Shown here in pieces: positions 19,501-26,725 of a DNA stretch of 64,000 nucleotides. This DNA comes from a bacterium (GTDB taxonomy: Bacteria; Bacteroidota; Ignavibacteria; SZUA-365), in NCBI GenBank assembly GCA_020444325.1, contig JAHLLD010000015.1, positions 62,001-126,000 of the forward strand, given 5' to 3'. How positions within the stretch are numbered: the first letter of the stretch is position 1; each line of letters begins with the position of its first letter. Both the position numbers and the translations under genes were made by a program. The notes under the pieces were generated by a model. It worked only from the letters and a program-made list of their open reading frames with translations. It did no database searches and was not told where the DNA came from.

Positions 19501-19522
19501 TCTCGTTGTGCAACGACCCTGA
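16502..19522 (+). CDS. VWA-domain surface protein with T9SS sorting domain, paralogue 1 (1006 aa)
   Basis: A secreted, probably surface-attached protein. A signal peptide (1 to about 36) is followed by a family N-terminal block (about 37-95, TRVNLTWPDVEVFF), a von Willebrand A domain (about 98-275), beta-rich CARDB-like domains, and three Ig/PKD-like domains with CEGD and YxWS motifs. A T9SS sorting domain closes it (about 925-1006, VYPNPSTGN then DMLGR). VWA domains bind protein ligands through a metal site. Here the DxSxS motif is intact (DGSES) and the later Asp is present (VVDGIDKGS). The usual MIDAS Thr position, a Thr in both sister proteins (GQTA, GGTA), reads Arg (AAGEGRLLWDG). It is the first of three paralogues. 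The start is fixed by GGAGGAAAG. The ligand is unknown. Confidence 0.85.
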   Translation: MQRNMCTGTAQGLTRWLSYLLLSIGLAAAGNYATAQPAMEITRVNLTWPDVEVFFRTSCSHYLDFRFDRQNLQIFDQGNELRSFDLECPDQTQHCPMSVALVFDGSESMQGSNVADARNAANRFIGFMDGMTDEATIISYNDSVTVLQTMNSDKGLLLIGAASLRAAGEGRLLWDGARAGLDAVVSYGMNKCRAVILVVDGIDKGSVNTPQTLIELATDEQIRIFTVAMSSVVRTQELQLIAERTGGGFFLVTPQLSLNDIVSEISTAIMVGFGECRLAYTADCADGLPHEIRISTLLTSCNAVVADSVMYTAPLDISTRKDLRLGFEDRTGYGEAELEVPLELRTPLTGKVIPPMLFTLKTDGSCLNIMGVTFDSSDLWSPASVVAQPTESGLRVVVNEPVLVHGSGALLRVRVRLRDVNDTTCCSLRIENVNLAYGCLQPVIEEGTFCIIPRRARIDCSIDAPASLQWDDLQDIYVPAKIRVTARFTNYGTQTASDLRYTLEYDTSAIASIEPTSPLRDIPKQILPGDTVEVHWDLLPRHVREEVTTLICIEAEALNAGDARCCADVLIEQARRDVSCTLEVPPLRADTLAGVYKPQPLTVTATVKNEGQDNLQGIAAKIFFVSSLDLAGADAPDRYRKALTPTWLAPGDSSSVQWEVAVQPPLPSAEVHALVRVQISTLHGDSTEASYVVRIPAMKTPFRIALSTDDPLEFCEGDMCRLDAGKGYAAYAWSTGERTRSIIVRQSGSYSCSVQENGGRWGHSDTLEVLVRPRPEPRLTTRGSNPICEGDTIILSTARSYASYLWSNGSTTSELKVTRTGMYSVSVTDSTGCSGRSDTLAVAVVPVAAVPAITRNLDVLTCTRAVRYQWRLNGVDIPGETNQFLALDRTGSYSVMITDSNGCTAVSTPYDVSVLDLDDAVAPQAQVDVYPNPSTGNMTVVLRNMQNLHISMYDMLGRCVWQEVVHDAKPQTPLTLPLAGRPSGVYLLRINADGKQYLKCLVVQRP
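19330..19352. promoter_or_regulatory. Iterated palindrome, copy 2 (inside a coding region)
   Basis: Perfect 10-bp arms (AAATATGCAG and its complement) surround the spacer AAC. The core ATGCAGAACCTGCAT is at 19334-19348. It has the longest arms of all copies. It lies about 170 bp before the stop codon of the first VWA gene, inside the sorting-domain codons. Confidence 0.55.
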
Positions 19523-19615
19523 GTTCTGCGGGTACCGTTCGCACGACAGGCATTGTCTGGAAATGTAACTAATCTCCTCGCAGGGGTTTATATAAGAAAT
19601 ACGGAGGTACCTACC

Positions 19616-22600
19616 ATGACAACTTGTGCACGCATGGTCCGAGCCGGCAAAGGGATTGTCCGGTTCGCGACCACAATTTCTGTTTTGTTCATCACAGCAT
19701 TTTTTTTCATTGCTGGGAGCATCCCCGCGCAGGCCCAGCTTAACCTGAATTTCAAGCGGGTGAGCGTGAACTGGCCGACCGTCGATTGCTATTTCAGTGT
19801 CGTCTGCAATGGGACGCCAGCGTACGGCATGATGAAAAGCGATTTCGAACTCTACGACAATGGCCAGGAGATACAGAATTTCAGCCTGACCTGTCCCGCA
19901 CCCATGAGCCGCTGTGCGCTTTCTACCGCGCTGGTTTTCGATGCGAGCGGCAGCATGACCGGTGTCGGCAATGCTGCCGCTATCTCAGCAGGACGCGCAT
20001 TCGTTGATGTCATGGATGGAGTCGTGGACGAAGCAACCGTCATGTATTTCAACCAGGATGTCACCGTGATGCAGCAGATGACAACCTTGAAACCAATGCT
20101 TTACGCTGCAATAGATAATCTCCCCGCCAGCGGACAGACCGCGATGTGGGATGGCGCCTTCGACGGGGTGATCGAACTGATCAATAACGGCATCAATGAT
20201 TGCCGGGCAGTCATCCTGCTTTCGGACGGATACGACAACAGCTCGCAGCATTCCATGCAGGAGATCGCGGATCTGGCCGCAAGCAACCGAATACGTGTCT
20301 ACACTGTGGGGCTTGGCAGCTCGGTTCCCGTCACCCAGTTGGAACAGCTCGCACTGCAGACGGGTGGGCGATTCTATAATGTTGCGAATCCGAACATGCT
20401 GCCGGAAGTGTACCGGGAGATTTCCACCATCATGCTGATGGGATTCCAGGAATGTCGCATCACATATGACGCGACATGCGGTGACGGACAGCAGCATGCC
20501 GTCGAGCTGCACATGCCTGCATTCTGCTCCGGATCCGATGTGAAAACGCGTACATACCGCGCGGCGCAGGATTCCACGACGTATACGCCGCTGGCGGTAA
20601 GTATTCCGGATACCGCCGGATTTTCCGGCAATACGCTGTCCATTCCCCTCACACTCGAAACGGATCTGGATGGTGCGACGCTCCCTCCATTCAGCTTCAC
20701 CGTGGAGACTTCGCAGTCCTGTTTTTCTCATCTGAGTTTTGCCATCCCTGCCGGTTCGCTGCTTGAAGGAGTTCCCGTCAACGTTTCACCGGTCAACGGC
20801 GGCGTGCGGATGTGGACAACCGAACGTGTGACGCTTGACGACCCGGGTACACTGATGGAACTGCGGCTCACACTGGCGACTGTGCAGGATACAACATGCT
20901 GCGATGTAGTGATCAGGGATGTGCAGTTCCTGGAAAACTGTTATCGTCTTGAACTGCAGGGTGGACGTGTCTGCGTCTATCCTCGCCTGCCGGAAGTGTT
21001 CTGTGATCTGGATTACCCGGATGGCGTGCGCTGGTATGATTCCATGAAGAAATATCAACCCGATCCCTTTACCATCAAGATGATGGTGTTCAACACAGGC
21101 AACGCAGCGGCGGAGAACGTCCGCTATCGTATCACCTATGACTCGACAGTGGTGACGCGTGTTGCACCGCAGAGTGATACGCAGTATGGCACACCCGCGG
21201 AGATTCAGGTAAGCGGCATGGGGGTCGCCGAATGGCAGATGACACCGGTGTATCGCAGCACGGACGATTCGACACTCATCTGCGTTGAAGCCATGTTCGA
21301 CAACCACCGCACGATCACATGCTGTACGAAGCTGTTTATCGCCGGTGCGGACGCCAGTCTGCGATGCATCATTACCGCGGAGGACATCCATGTGGATTCG
21401 ACGCAGCAGTTGTATACGCCCGAGCCGTTCCAGCTCTCAGCTGCCGTGACGAATCACGGGCCATCACCGCTTTCCAACGTGACATCTCAGATCGTTCTTC
21501 CGCCGGAGCTCAAACTCGCCGGCACGGATGCTCCGGACAAGTACATCAAAACGGTTCTCCCATCCACGATAGCAGCGCAGACAACCGGTATCGTCGGCTG
21601 GGAGCTGGCTCCTGAACTTCCATATCCCGTGCAGGCACTGGATGTGCCCGTCATCGTCCGCACGGTCTCCGATCAGACGGATACGAGTGAGTGCAGCATC
21701 AACGTACATATCCCGGCAATGGCATTTCCCTTCGCTTTCGCACTGACTGCGGATGGCCCTCTCACTATCTGTGAAGGCGAATCCGTGACGCTGGATGCGG
21801 GTGAAGGGTACCGCAGCTATATCTGGTCGAATCACGAGGTCAGCCGTACCATCACAGTGCAGAGCGCGGGTACGTACTGGTGCCGTGTCATTGAGAAGAC
21901 AGGACTGATCGGCTACTCCGACACAGTCACCGTTACCGTGCGTCCCGCACCCGCGCCGGCCATTCAGATTATCGGATCGAATCCGCTTTGTGAAGGTGAC
22001 ACGCTGACCTTGTCGGCGGATCCGGGGTATGTCTCATACCAGTGGAACACCGGTGAGGACACGCGTGCCATTCAGGTGACGAAGGGCGGACTCTATTCCG
22101 TGGTCGTGACGGACGCGGACGGCTGTGTCGGCGGAAGCGAGCCTGTGCAGGTGAACATGCTTCCCGCTCCGGCAAAGCCGTTCATAAACAGAACCGGTGA
22201 TCTGCTTTCATCGACACCGGCTGCCAGCTACCAGTGGCTCCGAAACTATGTCCCCATTCCCGGAGCCACCGGGCAGGAATATCAGTTGAGCGAACTTGGT
22301 GCATACGTCGTCGAGATCACGGACAGCAACGGGTGTACGGCGCGGTCAAATGTCATCCAGGTCTCCGTGCTTGACGCCCGAAAACTCCCGGCTGCCATCG
22401 AAGCCCTGGATCTCTATCCGAATCCGGCCAGTGGACAGGTGACACTGTATCTGCGCCTGCCTTCACCGGGGTACGCGCTTGCCGAAGTGCATGACCTGCT
22501 TGGTCGACGTATTCTGCAACAGCGCCTGCGGGTGGGCATTAACGGAGTGCGTGCCACGTTGAATGTTGAAGGACTTCAGCCCGGTATGTATTTCGTACGT

Positions 22601-22651
22601 GTCAGTTCGGCCGGAAGCAGCGTCGTGCGCCGCCTGATGCTTACGCAATAA
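19616..22651 (+). CDS. VWA-domain surface protein with T9SS sorting domain, paralogue 2 (1011 aa)
   Basis: A paralogue of the gene just upstream with the same plan: signal peptide (1 to about 41, ending PAQAQ), family block (KRVSVNWPTVDCYF), VWA domain (about 102-280), CARDB-like beta domains (CDLDYPDGVRWYDS, then PFTIKMMVFNTGNA), Ig-like domains (NPLCEGDTLTLSADPGYVSY) and a T9SS sorting domain (LYPNPASGQ, then DLLGRR). The MIDAS set looks complete: DASGS, the Thr in SGQTAMWDG and SDGYDNSS. I take the ATG at 19616, with ACGGAGG 8-9 bases upstream, rather than an in-frame TTG at 19553. It starts 93 bp after the first paralogue with no terminator between, so they may share a transcript. A terminator closes the pair at 22704. 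Confidence 0.87.
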   Translation: MTTCARMVRAGKGIVRFATTISVLFITAFFFIAGSIPAQAQLNLNFKRVSVNWPTVDCYFSVVCNGTPAYGMMKSDFELYDNGQEIQNFSLTCPAPMSRCALSTALVFDASGSMTGVGNAAAISAGRAFVDVMDGVVDEATVMYFNQDVTVMQQMTTLKPMLYAAIDNLPASGQTAMWDGAFDGVIELINNGINDCRAVILLSDGYDNSSQHSMQEIADLAASNRIRVYTVGLGSSVPVTQLEQLALQTGGRFYNVANPNMLPEVYREISTIMLMGFQECRITYDATCGDGQQHAVELHMPAFCSGSDVKTRTYRAAQDSTTYTPLAVSIPDTAGFSGNTLSIPLTLETDLDGATLPPFSFTVETSQSCFSHLSFAIPAGSLLEGVPVNVSPVNGGVRMWTTERVTLDDPGTLMELRLTLATVQDTTCCDVVIRDVQFLENCYRLELQGGRVCVYPRLPEVFCDLDYPDGVRWYDSMKKYQPDPFTIKMMVFNTGNAAAENVRYRITYDSTVVTRVAPQSDTQYGTPAEIQVSGMGVAEWQMTPVYRSTDDSTLICVEAMFDNHRTITCCTKLFIAGADASLRCIITAEDIHVDSTQQLYTPEPFQLSAAVTNHGPSPLSNVTSQIVLPPELKLAGTDAPDKYIKTVLPSTIAAQTTGIVGWELAPELPYPVQALDVPVIVRTVSDQTDTSECSINVHIPAMAFPFAFALTADGPLTICEGESVTLDAGEGYRSYIWSNHEVSRTITVQSAGTYWCRVIEKTGLIGYSDTVTVTVRPAPAPAIQIIGSNPLCEGDTLTLSADPGYVSYQWNTGEDTRAIQVTKGGLYSVVVTDADGCVGGSEPVQVNMLPAPAKPFINRTGDLLSSTPAASYQWLRNYVPIPGATGQEYQLSELGAYVVEITDSNGCTARSNVIQVSVLDARKLPAAIEALDLYPNPASGQVTLYLRLPSPGYALAEVHDLLGRRILQQRLRVGINGVRATLNVEGLQPGMYFVRVSSAGSSVVRRLMLTQ

Positions 22652-22703
22652 CACGACAAACGGCTGTCGCGATATCTGCGGCAGATTTTTCCATATTCTT
22701 TTC

Positions 22704-22750
22704 AAAAACGCCACTCCGGTCTTCGAGACTGCTTTCGGGGTGGCGTTTTC
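22704..22750 (+). terminator. Rho-independent terminator after VWA paralogue 2
   Basis: AAAACGCCACTCC (22705-22717) pairs with GGGGTGGCGTTTT (22737-22749) with one wobble. The 3' arm ends in a T-run. The remaining 200 bp up to the next gene hold no other clear signal. Confidence 0.85.
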
Positions 22751-22951
22751 CATTAATCTGTAAGGATTCCGTACTAGTACCTATGAAAATGGGTGCTACT
22801 ACCTATTGTCTCCGGGCTTGCTTTTTCGTGTCTTGTACACAGGTCAAACAAGCAAACAAACAAGTCTTATCTGACTGTCCTGTGTCAACGCAGGCATGGG
22901 GGAGGGGAATCAGTGAGACTGTCGTCAATAACCTCTTGAAAGGAGGACGAG

Positions 22952-23383
22952 ATGAAAACCCGGATGATGATGACTGCGATCCTTGGTGTCCTCTTGATAC
23001 CCGTTGTCCTGACAGCGCAGCCGCGCTTTGTCGAGGAAGATATTGTTGTGCAAAGCTGTGATGGCGACATTCGCATTTCTGACATGGCACTCGAACTGCG
23101 TGACTACGTACTCGTGGTGGAAAGTGCCGAGGAAGGACTGATCAATCTGCGCGACTACGACGCAGGTGTGACAGCGACACTCGATCTTCGCAATAAGAAG
23201 TGTTTCTGTCTCAGTGTGTTCGATGGTGAGCAGGAAATGAAGGTCCATTGCTGCTGGAAGGATGTGCGTGTGCCTCAGCACGCGGATATCTGGAACAAGC
23301 TCACAGATCACGATCGCGCATTTTTTGGCCGGACGGCACTGCACAATTCGCTGATCGCGGCACTGCAGAACGAAGTGCAGTAA
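22952..23383 (+). CDS. Small secreted protein of unknown function (143 aa)
   Basis: AAAGGAGG stands 6-7 bases before the ATG. The protein begins with a signal peptide (MKTRMMMTAILGVLLIPVVL, cleaved near TAQP), leaving about 120 mature residues that are acidic and hydrophilic. Several cysteines (VQSC, KKCFCLS, HCCW) suggest disulphides or metal binding. I do not recognise a family. It lies between VWA paralogue 2 and a convergent outer-membrane barrel gene, and a perfect 16-bp terminator hairpin follows. It has its own ribosome-binding site and sits after a terminator, so it is probably a separate transcription unit. The function is unknown. Confidence 0.75.
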   Translation: MKTRMMMTAILGVLLIPVVLTAQPRFVEEDIVVQSCDGDIRISDMALELRDYVLVVESAEEGLINLRDYDAGVTATLDLRNKKCFCLSVFDGEQEMKVHCCWKDVRVPQHADIWNKLTDHDRAFFGRTALHNSLIAALQNEVQ

Positions 23384-23515
23384 TACAGATTCTCGAGGTG
23401 CCCCTGGAAGGAGGCAGGGGGAGGAGAGGTGCCAGGTGAGAAGGAGGGCTTTCGGTGAGCAGGAGGATTCCTTTAGAGGAGGAAGGTGTGGGAGTGGAGT
23501 GAACAGATGAACGAG

Positions 23516-23556
23516 AAAGAAGGCCGTAAGCAGGCAGGCGCTTACGGCCTTCTTTT
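23516..23556. terminator. Perfect 16-bp hairpin terminator, probably bidirectional
   Basis: AAAGAAGGCCGTAAGC (23516-23531) and its exact complement (23540-23555) flank an 8-base loop. The T-rich end serves the plus-strand gene and the A-rich start could serve the convergent minus-strand gene at 23619. Confidence 0.9.
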
Positions 23557-23618
23557 ATATACAGTGGGGAAGCGGAGGGGAAGGGTCCTGTGACCCCGTC
23601 ATGTCTCCCTGCGCGAAT

Positions 23619-26420
23619 TCAACGCACGAATTGCCGAAGATTCCAGGTGAAGGTCAAGAGTACGTAACGCTGAATCACATTGCTGCGTGTGTCTTCGATG
23701 TAGACGTCAGTAATGTTGCGCGCGATGCTGTTGTTCTGTCCGAGTACATCATAAATCGTCAGCCGAAGCTCTCCCATGTCATTTGGAAGGAATTTCTTGC
23801 CCAGGCTGATATTCCAGAGCAGATAATCATCGTCGTACGCATCCGAGAGTCCATCATAGAACTGATGAGCGAGGTCGGTGTTGAACACGAAGCCGCCCCA
23901 CATGATCCAGTTGAAGCGGAGCCGCGTGTCGACGGACAGGTAATCCGTATTCGACAGTGATTGCACGGAATTCTCCACCCAGTTGTACTGGGCAGTGCTG
24001 CTGAGTGTAAAGTCGAGGTCGGGGCTGATGTTGCTGCTCAGGACAGCTCCGAGGCCCGTACTCCGCGTCAGGGAGTTATTGGCGACCCCGTTGATGCGTC
24101 CCGGCGTATTGTTGACTGTCATCCTCAGATTCAGGTTGAGATTGGATTTGAGCAGGGGCAGGGGACGTCCGTAGGTCATGAAGCTGCGCAGCGTGTACTG
24201 TCCGCTCAGGTTCTCCGGACGAGAAATCTGCGTGCCGGCGGCCAGAGGAACGCCGAAGACCGCAGTGTCCTGTCGCGCGATCACCGTATGCGTGCCGATG
24301 TAATCATCTGTCGTTGACGCCATGGCGAAGACGAAGAAGTATGATGAATTCATCAGATCGGTGGCAGAATAGCGCATGCCTGCGAAATGTGTAGCACTCT
24401 GATCAAGGCCTGGATTCCCCAGGGAAAGAAGCAGGGGATTGCTGTTGTCAAGGACGTCCTGCAACTGATCCACGCTCGGCGGGGAGGTCATGCTGCGATA
24501 GAAGAAATGCAGGTTCTTGCTGCGGGATATTTTCCACCGGCCGCGTGCGAAAGGAAGGACATTGCCAAAGCTGCGTTCAAGAGAGTTTACATAGGGATAC
24601 TGCTGGTCGTTGTTTAACGTCGACCATTGATAGCCGATGTTTGCGGACAGCTCGAGATCGTCATTCTCATAGTTAAGTCCCGCGCTTGCATTCTGTCTCA
24701 GATACTGGTTGGCAAATTCATTACTCAGAGTGGTATTGAGCACATCGTTCGCAAGCGCCAGATCACGGTCCCATGTCTTCTTGTCCGAAGTGTTTTCACT
24801 GTACGCAGCGTCGTGCTGCAGCATGAGACGAAAATCGTCCGACAGCGGCTCGGTATACTGCAGGCGCGATTCCACCGACCAGCCGTCCTTCAGTAGACTT
24901 GAAACCTGGTTAATTGAATCCGTCTCAGCGGCGTTTCCGTACACCGTGTAGTCAGAGTAGAGGGTGTTGTCACCGTTGTTGCGGGAGTAGGAGTTTTCGA
25001 TTCCCCAGGAAAAACTTCTGCCGGGAGTGGCGAAGCGCCGGCGGTACAATAGCTCGTTGGAAAACTGCAGTCCCGCAAGATCCGAAGTAAAGTATGTGGC
25101 ACTGCTGTTGAGTGCCGCATCGTTGAACATGGTCTCAGCCAGTGTCTGGCTTTTCCCATCGTTCTGCTGCAGAGTGAGCCGGGGACGCAGGAGAATGGAA
25201 TTCAGGCTGTCGATGGACCAGTCGATCTTCATGTTGAGACGATGATTCATGTTTTGTGTCTTTGCCTGCTCGTCCTCATTGTACAGCTGTCCGGCGGCGT
25301 CAGGAAGAACATACTCGCGGAACAGGGAGGAGACCGCTTCGTTGTCGCTGTAATTGATGAAGTAACTGCCCGACACCTCGACGTTTTTTCCCCAGTTGTC
25401 GATGTAATTGAGTCCGAACGCATGCGTGCTGGCAATTCCATTTTGGGCATCGACGAGAAAATCGCCCGTTCCGCCGCCCATACCCGGTCCACCGCCAGGG
25501 GGACGTCCGCCCCCTCTGCCGGGACCGCGCATACCGCGGAATCCGCCTCCGCCCGACATGACCCCGAGGAGATCCTCGGAAGAGAAGTTCTGCTCGTTCA
25601 CATTGTTGGACATCCCGAGCACCGACCAGCGTTGTTCACCGTTGAACAGATTGAGCGCAAAGCCTGCGCGATAGTAGTTGTTCTCTCCGTACCCGCCATA
25701 CACTTTCCCGAAACGGGCATTGCGCATCGTGCGCTTGGTAACGAGGTTCATTGCTTTGCTTTCATTTCCGTCGCTGATGCCGCTGAACTGCGCCTGCTCG
25801 CTCTGCTTGTCATACACCTGCACGCGGTCAATCATTTCGGCAGGGACATTGCGCAGCACCGTGCGTGGATCGTTGCCGAAAAACGGCTTACTGTCCACCA
25901 GCACATCCTTCACTTCCTCGCCACCGGATTCGACCTTGTCACTGCTCACGGTAATTCCCGGCATTTTCCGGACGAGATCTTCCGCTGTGGCATCGGGATT
26001 GAGCTTGTAGGCCTGCGCCAGGAATTCGGATGTATCCCCTTTGAGTGTCGCCATCGGCGCCTTCCCGGTCACTTCGATCTCATTGAGCGGCACGGAGCTT
26101 TCACGCATGGGGATTTCACCGTAGTCGATTCCCTCCTCCTCCTTGATCACGGGGAGCAGAATGGTGTGATAGCCGATATAGGAAATGCGGAGCAGGTATT
26201 TGCCCGGCCGGATATGCGGAAGCATGAAGTGTCCGTCCCGTCCCGTCACCGCACCACGGACTGCAGCGGAATCCGGGAGATCAAGCAACACGACATTGGC
26301 ATTCAACATGGGCTTTCCGCTTCCTGACTCCACCACCGTTCCCTGTATCCCCGTTCCCCTCGGCTGCGCTGCCGCCACTGTACCCAGAAGCATGAGTGAC
26401 GCAACAATCCAGACTTTCAT
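23619..26420 (-). CDS. TonB-receptor-like outer-membrane beta-barrel protein (933 aa)
   Basis: An outer-membrane protein. Signal peptide 1-18 (TVAAAQ); a carboxypeptidase-regulatory-like domain at about 24-110 (IQGTVVESGSGKPMLNANVV, FMLPHIRPGKYLLRISYIGY); a plug-like domain at about 110-235 (VRKMPGITVSSD, MIDRVQVYDKQSEQAQFSG); then a large barrel of the OMP_b-brl_3 kind ending in an aromatic-rich strand (LLTFTWNLRQFVR). Such proteins take up or bind ligands in partnership with TonB or act as processing scaffolds; I see no SusD-type partner here and no clear TonB box. A Gly/Arg/Pro-rich stretch at about residues 284-315 interrupts the early barrel and is probably an exposed loop. AAGGAA precedes the ATG. 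The gene is convergent with 22952 and divergent from 26726. The substrate is unknown. Confidence 0.88.
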   Translation of the reverse strand: MKVWIVASLMLLGTVAAAQPRGTGIQGTVVESGSGKPMLNANVVLLDLPDSAAVRGAVTGRDGHFMLPHIRPGKYLLRISYIGYHTILLPVIKEEEGIDYGEIPMRESSVPLNEIEVTGKAPMATLKGDTSEFLAQAYKLNPDATAEDLVRKMPGITVSSDKVESGGEEVKDVLVDSKPFFGNDPRTVLRNVPAEMIDRVQVYDKQSEQAQFSGISDGNESKAMNLVTKRTMRNARFGKVYGGYGENNYYRAGFALNLFNGEQRWSVLGMSNNVNEQNFSSEDLLGVMSGGGGFRGMRGPGRGGGRPPGGGPGMGGGTGDFLVDAQNGIASTHAFGLNYIDNWGKNVEVSGSYFINYSDNEAVSSLFREYVLPDAAGQLYNEDEQAKTQNMNHRLNMKIDWSIDSLNSILLRPRLTLQQNDGKSQTLAETMFNDAALNSSATYFTSDLAGLQFSNELLYRRRFATPGRSFSWGIENSYSRNNGDNTLYSDYTVYGNAAETDSINQVSSLLKDGWSVESRLQYTEPLSDDFRLMLQHDAAYSENTSDKKTWDRDLALANDVLNTTLSNEFANQYLRQNASAGLNYENDDLELSANIGYQWSTLNNDQQYPYVNSLERSFGNVLPFARGRWKISRSKNLHFFYRSMTSPPSVDQLQDVLDNSNPLLLSLGNPGLDQSATHFAGMRYSATDLMNSSYFFVFAMASTTDDYIGTHTVIARQDTAVFGVPLAAGTQISRPENLSGQYTLRSFMTYGRPLPLLKSNLNLNLRMTVNNTPGRINGVANNSLTRSTGLGAVLSSNISPDLDFTLSSTAQYNWVENSVQSLSNTDYLSVDTRLRFNWIMWGGFVFNTDLAHQFYDGLSDAYDDDYLLWNISLGKKFLPNDMGELRLTIYDVLGQNNSIARNITDVYIEDTRSNVIQRYVLLTFTWNLRQFVR

Positions 26421-26519
26421 TTCGCGTTCCTTATAAATGGTACCATTCCCTTAGACACCCGTCAGAGTACAACGTTGAACAGCGCACTTCGCTGCTTCCG
26501 TCCCTCAACGGAGGAAATC

Positions 26520-26544
26520 AGTGCGTCAACATCGCACTTTTTTT
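26520..26544 (+). terminator. Terminator-like hairpin in the divergent intergenic region
   Basis: AGTGCG (26520-26525) and CGCACT (26533-26538) form a 6-bp stem with a 7-base loop, and T at 26538-26544 gives the tail. It lies between two divergent genes, where no upstream plus-strand gene needs stopping. It could be part of an attenuator or a small RNA. A third small inverted repeat (GGGTTGT-GAT-ACAACCC, 26557-26573) follows. Confidence 0.5.
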
Positions 26545-26644
26545 CCTGGAAAAGAAGGGTTGTGATACAACCCATTTGTTGTCGGAACACTGTGTAGCCG
26601 GAACCAGCCGGCTGGTGTAGGCATCGACTGGCACATTGTGCACA

Positions 26645-26680
26645 GCGAGAGGGGTGTAACTTTCACTCCTCTCGCGTTTT
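26645..26680 (+). terminator. Second terminator-like hairpin upstream of VWA paralogue 3
   Basis: GCGAGAGGGGTG (26645-26656) pairs with CACTCCTCTCGC (26664-26675) with a single G-T wobble, followed by GTTTT. It stands 46 bp before the ATG at 26726. Confidence 0.65.
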
Positions 26681-26725
26681 GTAATATGCGAAAGGGACAG
26701 TCTCATCATTGCACGGAGCGACCCC

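Noticed and set aside
22783-23061. Plus-strand frame of 92 codons overlapping the small secreted-protein gene
   Set aside because: No ribosome-binding site; it overlaps a frame with AAAGGAGG and a signal peptide.
25242-26327. Plus-strand frame of 361 codons opposite the TonB-receptor-like gene
   Set aside because: The minus-strand reading has clear family motifs and a signal peptide; this one has neither.
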